This document shows, in pieces, positions 36,140 through 45,622 of a stretch of DNA of 64,000 nt. The notes below the pieces were generated by a model. The model ran no database searches and was not told where the DNA came from. It worked only from the letters and a program-made list of their open reading frames with translations. Location of the stretch: the NCBI GenBank assembly GCA_031265875.1, contig JAISCA010000004.1, positions 99,661-163,660 on the forward strand. Direction: 5' to 3'. Positions within the stretch are counted from its first letter, which is position 1. Each line of letters starts with the position of its first letter. The stretch comes from Propionibacteriaceae bacterium. Its GTDB lineage: Bacteria > Actinomycetota > Actinomycetes > Propionibacteriales > Propionibacteriaceae. The position numbers and the translations under genes are program-made.

Positions 36140-39100
36140 CTAGAAGTAGAGTTTGTCCGACGTGAAATTAATGGCACCACTCCAGCAGCGAACCTTGACC
36201 CAGACCCCGGAACCGAATTGGATTAGATGCGAGCCAGAGTCCTTCCTCTGATTCGGCCCCCAGGTGCCCGTGGCAGCGAAATCCACCCCACCAGAATGAT
36301 CCACGACTTGACAGGTGACATTACCAGGGAAGTCATGCGTATAAATCCCAATATAATAGGAGTCGACCGTCGCCTTCGCACCCTTGTAGACAGTGATACT
36401 GGGCGCTGGCAGGGTCTTAATCATGGCGGTGTTAGTGGCATCGGCCCGGTCCCCGGCTTGGCTGGTCAAGGTGACGGTGAAAGTGAATGTGGTGCTGGGC
36501 TTACCCGTATCAAAACAGATTTCATTCAGGCCCAAGTAGCCAGTGCCGTAGCTGGTCTGCCAAGGGCCGGCACCGGACAGGTTGACGGTGACCTTCAGCT
36601 GGGCTGGGTAACCGGCAGCCTGACCACTGGCGTTGAAGCAGACCCCGTAACCGCTGTAACCGCTGTCGGCCCGCGCGACGATGCCGGGCGTGGCGAAGGC
36701 CGGCGGCGGATTGGGCGCGGTGGCGCTAGCCGTGGCGGTCTTGTTATCCCGGGGCGCCGCCGAGAAGTCATTGTCCAGGTGGGCGGTGAAGGTGATGGTC
36801 TGAGACGGGTCGACAGTGATACACCAATTCGACACCGACAGGGCGCCCGAACCAGAGTCAGTCGTTGAGGTCTGACCGTTGGAACTGGTGATGTAGAGCT
36901 TGGCCGGCGTGCCCTGCCCGTTACCCTGGGCGCTAGCGCAGACCCGGTAGTCACCAGTCGTGCCCGGCGTGTTGGCCTGGATGGTGGGCGTTAGCAGAGG
37001 GTTGGCCGACGAGGTCGCGGTGATGGTGACGTCCGGCGCGTTCGCCCGCGGTGGGTCAGTCACCCCAGTGGACAGATGGGCTGTGAAAGTGACCTGGACA
37101 CCGGGCCCGCCCGGATCGACGCACAGCTTGGTGGTGTTGAGCGCATTGTCGCCGCTGACCGTGGCGGACCTGGTGCTGTCGAAGCTGTTGCTGACGTAGA
37201 GACTGGCTGGGTAGCCCCGGCCGTCGCCGTGGGCGGTGGCGCAGACGAGGTGGTCACCCAGTCCACCCAGGATGACCTCAAGGACCGGCTTCTCCAAGGG
37301 TGGCTTGGGGTCCTTCGGCGTCGTGGCCTGGGCCGTGCCTGGAGTCGGGTTGGGCCGCGTCGGGTTGGTCGGATCGCTGGTCAAGGTGGCCGTGAAGGTG
37401 ATAGTGATCTCTTGGCCGCCGGCGTCGACGCAGAAGTCACCGCTGAACAAGGCGTTCGGCCCAGTTCTGGGCTCACTCACGTACCCGTTGGATGAGCGCA
37501 GAACCAAGCTGGCCCCAGCCCCCATGGCCTCGGCGTTGGCCTGGGCGCAGACCTGATGGTCGCCGTAGGAGCCGTGGGGCCAGGCCGTCACGACCGGCGT
37601 GACCAACTGCCCGAAGGTACTGACGTAGACGATGCTGGAGATCTGGCACTGGCCGTCTTCGTTGCAAAGTTTGACCTGGACGGCCGTGTCGTACCCGTCG
37701 GTGAAACCGGACACGACTCGTTCGACCGTCCCGCCGTTCGGGCCGGGGCTGACCAGGCTGCCACCTGGGCCCTGGATCAAGGTCAGTTGGGAGGCGCCGC
37801 CGTGCGAGGGCGGCACGACCAGAGTCAGCTTGGCTTGGCCGCTCTGGCCGGTCGGGACCACTGTCAGGGAGCCGGCCAGCCAGGGGTCGGGCGGGCTGAC
37901 GGCGTGGAAGTCGGTCCGGACTGGGCCGGCCGTGTGCTCGGGGCCGCCGCTGGCGTTGGTGGCGGTGATCTCGTAAACCAGGTCGGAACCGTCGTAGTCG
38001 ACCCGGTCGACCAGGCTGGTGCTGGACAGCGGCCCGAAGCTGACCGTGCCCTGGGGGCCGCCGCTGCGGGTCACCATGTAAGTCACCGGGCCGGGCCCAT
38101 TGGGCAGGGCGACCGGCCAGGTCAGGGCCAGTTCGACCTGGCCGCCCAGGCTGCTGGGACTGACCGTGACCCCGGTCAGCCCGGTCGGCCGGCCCGAGGG
38201 TTGGCCGCTGGTCAGCGCGACCTGCTCCGACCAACCCATGACGTTACGAGCCGTCAGAGTGAAGTCATAGATCGTGTAATTGTCCAAGCCGGTGACCGTG
38301 GCCTGACGGGCGGAACCGTCCAGATCGTCGATCACACCGCCGGGCCAGACCAAGCGGTAGCCGGTCACTGGGGTGCCATCGACCGGAGCCGGGTCCCAAA
38401 CCAAAGACAGCGCACCGTCGCCCACACCCGAGACCTGGAACCCCGCAGCCCGACCCGGCGCCTCATTCGGCACCTGACAAGGCCCCACCAAAGAGAAATC
38501 AGACCAACCAGCCCGATTCCTCGCCCGCACCTGAAAACACACCTCCACCCCATTCGACAAACCCACCACATCGAAACGAGTCGCCCGACCCACCGACCAC
38601 GATTTGCCCGAACCAACCTCCACCAACTCGAACTCCTCCACCGACGCCCCATGATCAGCCCCCGACGACCACACCAAACCCACCCCATGCGACAACACCA
38701 CCGGACCCGGCACCGGCGCCGACGGCGCCTCCGGCCGCCCATACACCACCATCGAGAAGACAGCCGACACATGCCTAGCTTGACGCTCTCGGTCCGAGGC
38801 CAGATCGGTCGCCGTGACCTCGAACAGCATCTGACCGTAAGAGTCCGGGCCCGGCGACAGCACCAACCCCAAACCATCGATCTGCGCCCCGCAGTCCATG
38901 CCCGACAACTGCCTGACCGACAGCAGAGCCGGCTTGGCGTCCACCAGCGGCGACACCACCTGCACCCGGTGCGACACCACCGAGCCCTGAGCCACGTCCA
39001 GCAGCGACCCCACCAACAGCTCCGGTCTGGGAGCCTCCACCACTGTCACCACCAGATCGCCCGGTGTCACAGCGAAACCCGCCACCGTGATCGACAGACG

Positions 39101-42100
39101 GCCCGACGAACTGGGCCGGGCCACCCCGGCCGCCTGCACGGACAACACCCGCTCGCCCGAGGAGACCGACACCCCGGCCAAGGCCGACTCCCACTCGGCC
39201 TCGAACAGCAAGGCGTCCACCGCCGCCGGATCGGGCATCCAGACATGGCACAGCCGGGCCACGTCCAATTCCACCGCCCGACCGCCTTGGACCACCTGGA
39301 CCGGCTCGGCCGGGCAGCGCAAGACCGGCGTCACCGGACCGACCTGCACTGGAATCGTCACCGTCCCGGTCAGGACGTCGGGGTCGGTGGAGTCGGGCGC
39401 GTCCATCACCTCCATGGTGATCGAGCCCGGCCCGACGTAGCCATTGCGCGCCGTCACCTGCAACTGGGTGGGCGAGAGCGCCTCCACCGACAGAGCGCTG
39501 GCCGGAGCGGCCTCCAGGGTGGCGCGCAGGGTGACCCGGACCTCGGCGCCCCGGGGCGAGAGCACATAATCATTCACATTCACTGTCACCGACGAGTCCT
39601 GATCGACCAAGATCTCGCCCGACGACACCAGACCCAAACCACCCGCGCCCACGCCGGGCACGAACAGCACACCGGCCGAGCGCGACCCCGACGCGTCCTC
39701 CACCACGAACACCACCGACCGGGCCCGGTCCAACAACGAGGCCTCGACCCGGCCCGACTCCTCGAACGACAAGACCCCGGCCCCCAACACCTGCACCAAC
39801 CGCAGATCCTCCGGCTCACCGTCGACGTCCCAAGCGTCGTCCAACACGTCGGCCCAACCCGAACCACCGTCCACCACAGCCAAATGGTCGTAGACCCGCG
39901 GCGGATTCAACCGGCCGGCCCGGGACCGCACCGACACCGAAGCACCCGGGCCGACCCCAGCCGACCCCACCAAGGCATAAGCCACTCGCACCGACTCCCC
40001 GCCCGCGTCGGGAGCCACCATCCGCAACAGGCCCCGTTCGACGTCCAGCGACGCCCCATCGAGCCCGTCCACATCCTCCAGCAGAGAGACCGCCGCCCGC
40101 TCCCCCAAAGCCACCAAGTCATTGCTGGCCGGGAAGACCGACACCACCGCCCCTGGCGCCGCCGTCACCACATCGTCCACCGCCACCGGGACTTGCACCC
40201 GGCCCGGGGCCACCAAACCGACCCGCACCACCACGAAGCCAGTCCGCCCGTAGCGGTCCCCGACCAAGACCTGGAACTCATCCGTCGCGCCCTCGCCACC
40301 GGGGAAGGACTGATACCTCACCCCGGTCGGCAACACTTCCAGCACCCGGCCCAGTCTGGGAGCCGTCACCAAACCCAGCACCAAGACCGAATCGCCGTCC
40401 GAGTCCAACCCATAAGGACCGACCGGCACCACTGACTCGCCCCCCAGCACGGCCCGCACCTCGACCAGACCCGGACTCGGACCCACCCCCGGCGAACCGA
40501 CCGACGGCTCCGGCCAAACCTGCACCCGCAACAAGCCCGAACCGACCAGACCCGACACCGACGAGGCCTGATACTCCACCACCAGATCCAACGGACCCGA
40601 CACCACGTCGGGGGCCACGAACAGGATCCGATCCCCCCGCGCGAAAGCCCGACCCAAGCCTTCACCTTGAACCAGACCGGCCGGATCGACCACCGGCAAC
40701 TCACCGGTCGGCATACCGGCGTACTCGTCGTCCAAGACCAAGGCCGCCCCCGACACCGAGGCGTCATTGCTGAGGACGTCGACCGCGACCTGATCGCCCA
40801 CTCGCACCCGCACCCAGTCGTCGTTCACCACGGCCACGTCGTCGCCCTCGGCCACGGGCGGCAGCAGGACGACCTCGAGGAAGCCCCCGGCGCTGACACC
40901 GTCCCCGCCCACGACCTCATAGCGCACGCCACATTGGCCGACGCCGGCGACCACACCCTCCAAGGGCACCACCCGCACCCACCGGCCGTCGACCACGGCC
41001 ACCTTCAAAGCGCAACCAGGCGTGGCTGCGACGCCCACCACCGACAAGACCGAGCCCCGCGCGTCCCAGTCGTTGCCCAGCACATCCACCGACACCGCCA
41101 CCAGACCACGCACCGCCACCCGGTCCGGCACCACCACCAAGTCTGGGCCCGCGCTCTCGACCACGTCGACCCGCACGAAGGAATGCCCGAAGGGCGCCGA
41201 CCCGAAACCGATGGTGTAATCCAGTTGGTAGGTTCCAGTCCGCTGAGCGATCAACTCGACCAAGCCGGAGGCCGGATCGGTCTTGACTTCGACCCCCTCC
41301 GGGGCCAGGACGGACCCTTGCAGGGCCAGCTTGGCGCTGGGCTGAGTCGGATCGGCCCCCACCATGTCGTTGCGCAGAGGGAAGATCCGGATCGGTGAGC
41401 CGACCTCGGCCCGCACCACGTCCGGGAAAGCCACCGGCGCGACGCCGTGCGACTCGCCCACACCCAAGATGTGGAGGTTGACCCTAGCCTCGCTCTCGAT
41501 CTGGCCGTCGGTCACCCAATAGGTCAACTCGACCTGCTCGGTGGTCTCGTGCCGGTCGGCCGCGAAGTGGATCAGACCGTCGCCGGTGACCGGCAAGCGG
41601 CCGCCCTCCCACTCGGCCCTGGTCACGACGACGGCGTCCGAGTCCGGGTCGCGCCAATCGCCTAAGACCGGCAAGGCCAGGGAGCCGAAGGAGGCGACTG
41701 GGAAAACCGGCACCGTGGCGCCCGGACGCAGGCTGGGACCGTCGTTGAGCTCGGGGCCATGCACCTCGACCATGACCTGGGCCGTGGCCCGCCCGACCCC
41801 GTTGGAGATCTCGTAAGAGAAGCTGAAATTGGCCGCCGGAGCCGGCTCGGGCAAGTCGATCAGGACGGACTGGCCGTCCGGCGCGACGCTCAGGCCGACC
41901 GACTCCGGGGTGGACTGGGGTTGGATCGCTGACACCGTCAGGACATGGCCGTTGGCGTCGGAGTCATTGTCCAAGACGTGAGCCACCCCCACCCGGCCGG
42001 CCCGGACGCCGACCACGTCGTCGACCGCCTCGGGGTCGGTCACCTCGCTGTGGCGCCGGCTCTCCTCGACGTCGTCGGCGCTGTCGTCGGGCGGTTGCAG

Positions 42101-43267
42101 CTCGTTCCAGAAGTCCAGGCTGGAGCCGCGTTCGAGGTCGAAGACCCGTCCGGTCTCGATGTCGTTCAACACCACCAGGGAGCGGTTGACCCGGAAGACC
42201 GGCTCCAGCAAGTTGCCCTGGCGGTCGACCAGGATCGACTCGGCCGGCCCGCCCGGGCAGGCCCGCAGCACGGCGCCGGGTGACCCGGCCCAGGCCCCCA
42301 AGGCGCAACCCGCCACCACCACCGGCTCGGCCGCCGCGGTCGCCTCGGTCGGGTTGGCCGACAGAACCGAGGACAGCTCTTCGGACTGGCCGTCGGCCAA
42401 CTTGACCCGGACCAGGCCGGCCCCGGTGGCCAACCAGACCACGTCGGCGGCGGCCGAGGGACGCTGCAGCTTGAAGCCGACGCCGTTGGAGACCTCGACC
42501 ACCTGACCGTCGGGCAACCAGAGCCGTCCGGTCGTCGGATCGCCCGCCACGACCTTGTCGCCCACCAGGGTGACGGCCACCGCGGTCAGCTCGCCGGCGC
42601 CGGCGAAGCGGCTCTCGACCGGTTCAGTCGCCCCGGGCCGCCAGGCCAGGTCGAGGCCATCCGTGGTGACGACGTGGGCGACGCCGTTCAGGCCGACCGC
42701 CAGATCGACCCGGGCGTCGCCCGTGCCGGACAATGGCAAAGTAGTCAAGGCTGAGTTGACCTGATCCAAGGCCGTCAGATCCAAGGTCTGATCCGGGCCG
42801 TAGCCGACCAGACGGACCTCGCCGGAACGGGTGTCGACCGCCGCCAGGGTGCCACCGTTCAGGTCTAAGACGGTGGTGGAGGGCAGCGCCACCTGATCGT
42901 CGACCAGGTTGACGCCATCGAAGGCGTCGACCGGCAAGAGCCGGCCACCGGTCAGATCGCGCAAGGCCACCGTGTTGCCGTCCTGCAGCACATCGATGCG
43001 GGCCCCGCTGGGGCCGGGGTCGTCGGGCAGGTGCAAGACGGTGTCGATGGCGCCGGCGGCCTTGTTGACCCGGCCGTATTGGCTCTGCGAACCATTGGTC
43101 ACCCAGATACCGGAGTCGTGCAATTCGGCCTGACCCCAACTGAAGCTGTCCGACCAGCCGACCAAGCTGATCACGAGGACGGCGCTGAGCCCTGAGACGG
43201 CCCAGGACAACCAGCGCAGACGGCGGCGGGGGCGCTGGGCCAGGGACGGCTTGAGGGAGGCGGACAT
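36140..43267 (-). CDS. Giant (2375 aa) Ig-like/FN3 surface protein of PFNA-type cluster
   Basis: N-terminal TM, propeller-like region, cadherin/Ig-like repeats (VLDNDSDANGH, VDVLGNDWDARG, VDVLSNDASVSG), FN3 domains (PSAPVPGPVVLSHGVGLVWSSG...), four Cys-containing repeats, unique C-terminal domain. Confidence 0.9.
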   Translation of the reverse strand: MSASLKPSLAQRPRRRLRWLSWAVSGLSAVLVISLVGWSDSFSWGQAELHDSGIWVTNGSQSQYGRVNKAAGAIDTVLHLPDDPGPSGARIDVLQDGNTVALRDLTGGRLLPVDAFDGVNLVDDQVALPSTTVLDLNGGTLAAVDTRSGEVRLVGYGPDQTLDLTALDQVNSALTTLPLSGTGDARVDLAVGLNGVAHVVTTDGLDLAWRPGATEPVESRFAGAGELTAVAVTLVGDKVVAGDPTTGRLWLPDGQVVEVSNGVGFKLQRPSAAADVVWLATGAGLVRVKLADGQSEELSSVLSANPTEATAAAEPVVVAGCALGAWAGSPGAVLRACPGGPAESILVDRQGNLLEPVFRVNRSLVVLNDIETGRVFDLERGSSLDFWNELQPPDDSADDVEESRRHSEVTDPEAVDDVVGVRAGRVGVAHVLDNDSDANGHVLTVSAIQPQSTPESVGLSVAPDGQSVLIDLPEPAPAANFSFSYEISNGVGRATAQVMVEVHGPELNDGPSLRPGATVPVFPVASFGSLALPVLGDWRDPDSDAVVVTRAEWEGGRLPVTGDGLIHFAADRHETTEQVELTYWVTDGQIESEARVNLHILGVGESHGVAPVAFPDVVRAEVGSPIRIFPLRNDMVGADPTQPSAKLALQGSVLAPEGVEVKTDPASGLVELIAQRTGTYQLDYTIGFGSAPFGHSFVRVDVVESAGPDLVVVPDRVAVRGLVAVSVDVLGNDWDARGSVLSVVGVAATPGCALKVAVVDGRWVRVVPLEGVVAGVGQCGVRYEVVGGDGVSAGGFLEVVLLPPVAEGDDVAVVNDDWVRVRVGDQVAVDVLSNDASVSGAALVLDDEYAGMPTGELPVVDPAGLVQGEGLGRAFARGDRILFVAPDVVSGPLDLVVEYQASSVSGLVGSGLLRVQVWPEPSVGSPGVGPSPGLVEVRAVLGGESVVPVGPYGLDSDGDSVLVLGLVTAPRLGRVLEVLPTGVRYQSFPGGEGATDEFQVLVGDRYGRTGFVVVRVGLVAPGRVQVPVAVDDVVTAAPGAVVSVFPASNDLVALGERAAVSLLEDVDGLDGASLDVERGLLRMVAPDAGGESVRVAYALVGSAGVGPGASVSVRSRAGRLNPPRVYDHLAVVDGGSGWADVLDDAWDVDGEPEDLRLVQVLGAGVLSFEESGRVEASLLDRARSVVFVVEDASGSRSAGVLFVPGVGAGGLGLVSSGEILVDQDSSVTVNVNDYVLSPRGAEVRVTLRATLEAAPASALSVEALSPTQLQVTARNGYVGPGSITMEVMDAPDSTDPDVLTGTVTIPVQVGPVTPVLRCPAEPVQVVQGGRAVELDVARLCHVWMPDPAAVDALLFEAEWESALAGVSVSSGERVLSVQAAGVARPSSSGRLSITVAGFAVTPGDLVVTVVEAPRPELLVGSLLDVAQGSVVSHRVQVVSPLVDAKPALLSVRQLSGMDCGAQIDGLGLVLSPGPDSYGQMLFEVTATDLASDRERQARHVSAVFSMVVYGRPEAPSAPVPGPVVLSHGVGLVWSSGADHGASVEEFELVEVGSGKSWSVGRATRFDVVGLSNGVEVCFQVRARNRAGWSDFSLVGPCQVPNEAPGRAAGFQVSGVGDGALSLVWDPAPVDGTPVTGYRLVWPGGVIDDLDGSARQATVTGLDNYTIYDFTLTARNVMGWSEQVALTSGQPSGRPTGLTGVTVSPSSLGGQVELALTWPVALPNGPGPVTYMVTRSGGPQGTVSFGPLSSTSLVDRVDYDGSDLVYEITATNASGGPEHTAGPVRTDFHAVSPPDPWLAGSLTVVPTGQSGQAKLTLVVPPSHGGASQLTLIQGPGGSLVSPGPNGGTVERVVSGFTDGYDTAVQVKLCNEDGQCQISSIVYVSTFGQLVTPVVTAWPHGSYGDHQVCAQANAEAMGAGASLVLRSSNGYVSEPRTGPNALFSGDFCVDAGGQEITITFTATLTSDPTNPTRPNPTPGTAQATTPKDPKPPLEKPVLEVILGGLGDHLVCATAHGDGRGYPASLYVSNSFDSTRSATVSGDNALNTTKLCVDPGGPGVQVTFTAHLSTGVTDPPRANAPDVTITATSSANPLLTPTIQANTPGTTGDYRVCASAQGNGQGTPAKLYITSSNGQTSTTDSGSGALSVSNWCITVDPSQTITFTAHLDNDFSAAPRDNKTATASATAPNPPPAFATPGIVARADSGYSGYGVCFNASGQAAGYPAQLKVTVNLSGAGPWQTSYGTGYLGLNEICFDTGKPSTTFTFTVTLTSQAGDRADATNTAMIKTLPAPSITVYKGAKATVDSYYIGIYTHDFPGNVTCQVVDHSGGVDFAATGTWGPNQRKDSGSHLIQFGSGVWVKVRCWSGAINFTSDKLYF

Positions 43268-43268
43268 G

Positions 43269-44000
43269 TCACGCTCCTGTCGGACTGGGGGATGGATGGG
43301 CGGAGCCTCGGGGCGGCAAGAGGCCGAGATCGTCCTGGGTCACGATGCCGGTGCCGAGGGCGTATTCGACCAAACGAGCTTTACGAGAACTGGCCAATCG
43401 GCCCGGCCCGCCGTGCAGACCGCGCACGCCGAGGTCGGCCAATTTAGAACAGACGTTGTCTAACTTACGGTTGAACTTGGTCACCTGCCAGTCCAACCGC
43501 CGGGCCGCCTCGGCCGAGGTCGGGATCGAGCCGGCCCCCCGGTTGCCCCGGCGCAGGATGTCCTCGGCCAGAGCCAAGATGAGCAGGCGCTGGTCTATCG
43601 TCAGGGTGATGTTGCCAATGGTGCAATCGCCGTCGTTGGCCCGCTCCCAGGCGGCGCTCTCGTAGATGGCCTCTGCTTGACTGAGATCGAAGTCGTAAGT
43701 CGTCTCGCCGGCGGTGAACCAGACCACGGCCTGGGGGAAGACCAGGGGCAGGCTGCCACCGGGGGCCAGCCAGGCCTGCACCGCGCCGCCGTTGGCGGAG
43801 ACGGTGGCGGACAGGTTGGAGCCGACGTTCTTCAACCACCACAGGCCGTGCTCGTGCTGGATGCTGAGGAAGACCCGGTGCAGGAAAGGGTTGTCCTCGT
43901 CCAGCACGATGTCGGCCTCGCGGCCCAAGGTGATGGCTGCCCCGGGCTGGACGCGGTGGATGATGCCGCAGTAATCGATCGTCATGATGGATTGGTTCAT
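43269..44000 (-). CDS. FHA-domain protein with predicted C-terminal helix-turn-helix
   Basis: TLGREADIVLDEDNPFLHRVFLSIQHEHGLWWLKNVGSNLSA (FHA) then TSAEAARRLDWQVTKFNRKLDNVCSKLADLGV (HTH-like). Confidence 0.75.
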   Translation of the reverse strand: MNQSIMTIDYCGIIHRVQPGAAITLGREADIVLDEDNPFLHRVFLSIQHEHGLWWLKNVGSNLSATVSANGGAVQAWLAPGGSLPLVFPQAVVWFTAGETTYDFDLSQAEAIYESAAWERANDGDCTIGNITLTIDQRLLILALAEDILRRGNRGAGSIPTSAEAARRLDWQVTKFNRKLDNVCSKLADLGVRGLHGGPGRLASSRKARLVEYALGTGIVTQDDLGLLPPRGSAHPSPSPTGA

Positions 44001-45622
44001 TGGGCGCAGGACTCCTTCGACCAGGGGGACTGGCGGCTACCGTCGGTCCTAACGACTTGGACCTGGATGCAGTAGGGATCGGACTGGGGGTCGAGGTCGA
44101 CCCAACTGCGCCGTGGGGTGCGTTGCTCCTCGGCCGGCCCACCGCTGGTGACGCGCACCCGATAGGTGTCGCTGTCTTGACGCCCGGAATAGTCCCAGTC
44201 GAACTCGACCCGGGCCTGGCCGTCGTACCAATAGCCTTTGACCTCGGGCTGGCCCAGCGGCCTGTCCCAGCCCGGGTCGGGCGCCAAAGGTGTGTTCTGG
44301 GGCACCGACTCCGGAGCTTGGCGACCCCAGATCAGATAGACCCCGGCCCCGATCAGCAGCACCACGACCAAGCCGATGACAGCCGCCATCAGACCCCGCC
44401 GGCCGCGCCGCTCGGGCTCGCTCGGCGGCTCCGGGTCGAGACCGAGTTGGTCGAGCTTGCGCCGGGTGGCGTCGTCCACCGACTGGGGCCGGCGCTGGGT
44501 CACGGTGGCGTCGAGGGAGGCGGCCTGAGCGCGCTCGGGGGGCCGGGTCAAGGGCCGGCCGGACCGGGGCCGCGCCGGTGTCGGACCGGTCGAGCCGCTG
44601 GCCGGGCTGGCCGCCGGATTGACGGTGACCTCGAAGCGGGGCCCGGACCGGGCCGCCGACGACCCGCTCTGAGGGCCGGTCGGCCACTGGGGCGAGACCA
44701 CGCGGGCCGCGGTCTGACGGCGGGTGCGGTCGTCCTCCGAGGCCGCCTGATGGCGGTGCTGCGAATCGTCCAAGGCGACCTTGAAGGGAGTCGGACGCAG
44801 GTGCAGCTCCTCCTCCACCACTTGCAGGGCGCGCGCGAAATCGGCCGCGCTGGCCGGGCGGTAGCGGGGATCCTTGCTCAGTCCGGCTTGGAGCAGGCGG
44901 TTGAGCGAGGCCGGCACGTCGCCCCGGCCGGTCGAGGGAGCCGGCAGGTCGCGGGTGCGTATCATCATGGCCGAAGGCCGGTTGTCGCCGCCGGGCAATT
45001 CGTAGGGGGAACGCCCGACCAACAGATGCCACAGGGTGGCGGCCAGAGAGTAGACGTCGGAGCGCTCGTCCACCGGGGAGGTCGAGAACATGGCCTCCGG
45101 CGGGGCCCAGGGCACGGACAGGGAGGCTTCCTCGTCATCGTCGTCGTGGATGCGGGAGGCGATGCCGAAATCAGTCAGAGCGGGCTCGTTGTAGCGATCG
45201 GTCAGGACGTTGGCCGGCTTGATGTCACGGTGCAGCAGCCCGGCCCGGTGGGCCGTCTCGACGGCGCTGGCCAACTGGATGCCGACGCGCAGAGTGTCAG
45301 GCACGCTGAAGGGGGAGCGTTTGACGGCGGCGGCCAGGCTCTCGCGGGGATAGTAAGCCATCTCGATGTAGGGACGACCGTCCTCGGTGGTGCCGAAGTT
45401 GTAGACCCGCACGATGTGGGGGTGCTCGAGGGCGGCCATGGTGTCGGCCTCGACCGCGAAACGCTCGGCCAACCGCTGGCTCAGACCGGTCTCCCGCAAC
45501 ACCTTGACCGCGACCGAGCGGGCCGGCGCGATGGATTGGTAGAGGTAGACGTCGGCGAAGCCGCCGGAGCCGAGCGCTTCGACGAAGGTCAGACCGGTGA
45601 TGCTGGGGGCGGGGGCGGTCAC
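43997..45622 (-). CDS. Ser/Thr protein kinase with TM and extracellular FN3-like domain
   Basis: GSGGFADVYLYQ, VAVKVL, HRDIKPANVLTDRYNEPALTDFGIAS; TM LMAAVIGLVVVLLIGAGVYLIWG; no PASTA repeats. Confidence 0.93.
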   Translation of the reverse strand: MTAPAPSITGLTFVEALGSGGFADVYLYQSIAPARSVAVKVLRETGLSQRLAERFAVEADTMAALEHPHIVRVYNFGTTEDGRPYIEMAYYPRESLAAAVKRSPFSVPDTLRVGIQLASAVETAHRAGLLHRDIKPANVLTDRYNEPALTDFGIASRIHDDDDEEASLSVPWAPPEAMFSTSPVDERSDVYSLAATLWHLLVGRSPYELPGGDNRPSAMMIRTRDLPAPSTGRGDVPASLNRLLQAGLSKDPRYRPASAADFARALQVVEEELHLRPTPFKVALDDSQHRHQAASEDDRTRRQTAARVVSPQWPTGPQSGSSAARSGPRFEVTVNPAASPASGSTGPTPARPRSGRPLTRPPERAQAASLDATVTQRRPQSVDDATRRKLDQLGLDPEPPSEPERRGRRGLMAAVIGLVVVLLIGAGVYLIWGRQAPESVPQNTPLAPDPGWDRPLGQPEVKGYWYDGQARVEFDWDYSGRQDSDTYRVRVTSGGPAEEQRTPRRSWVDLDPQSDPYCIQVQVVRTDGSRQSPWSKESCAQ

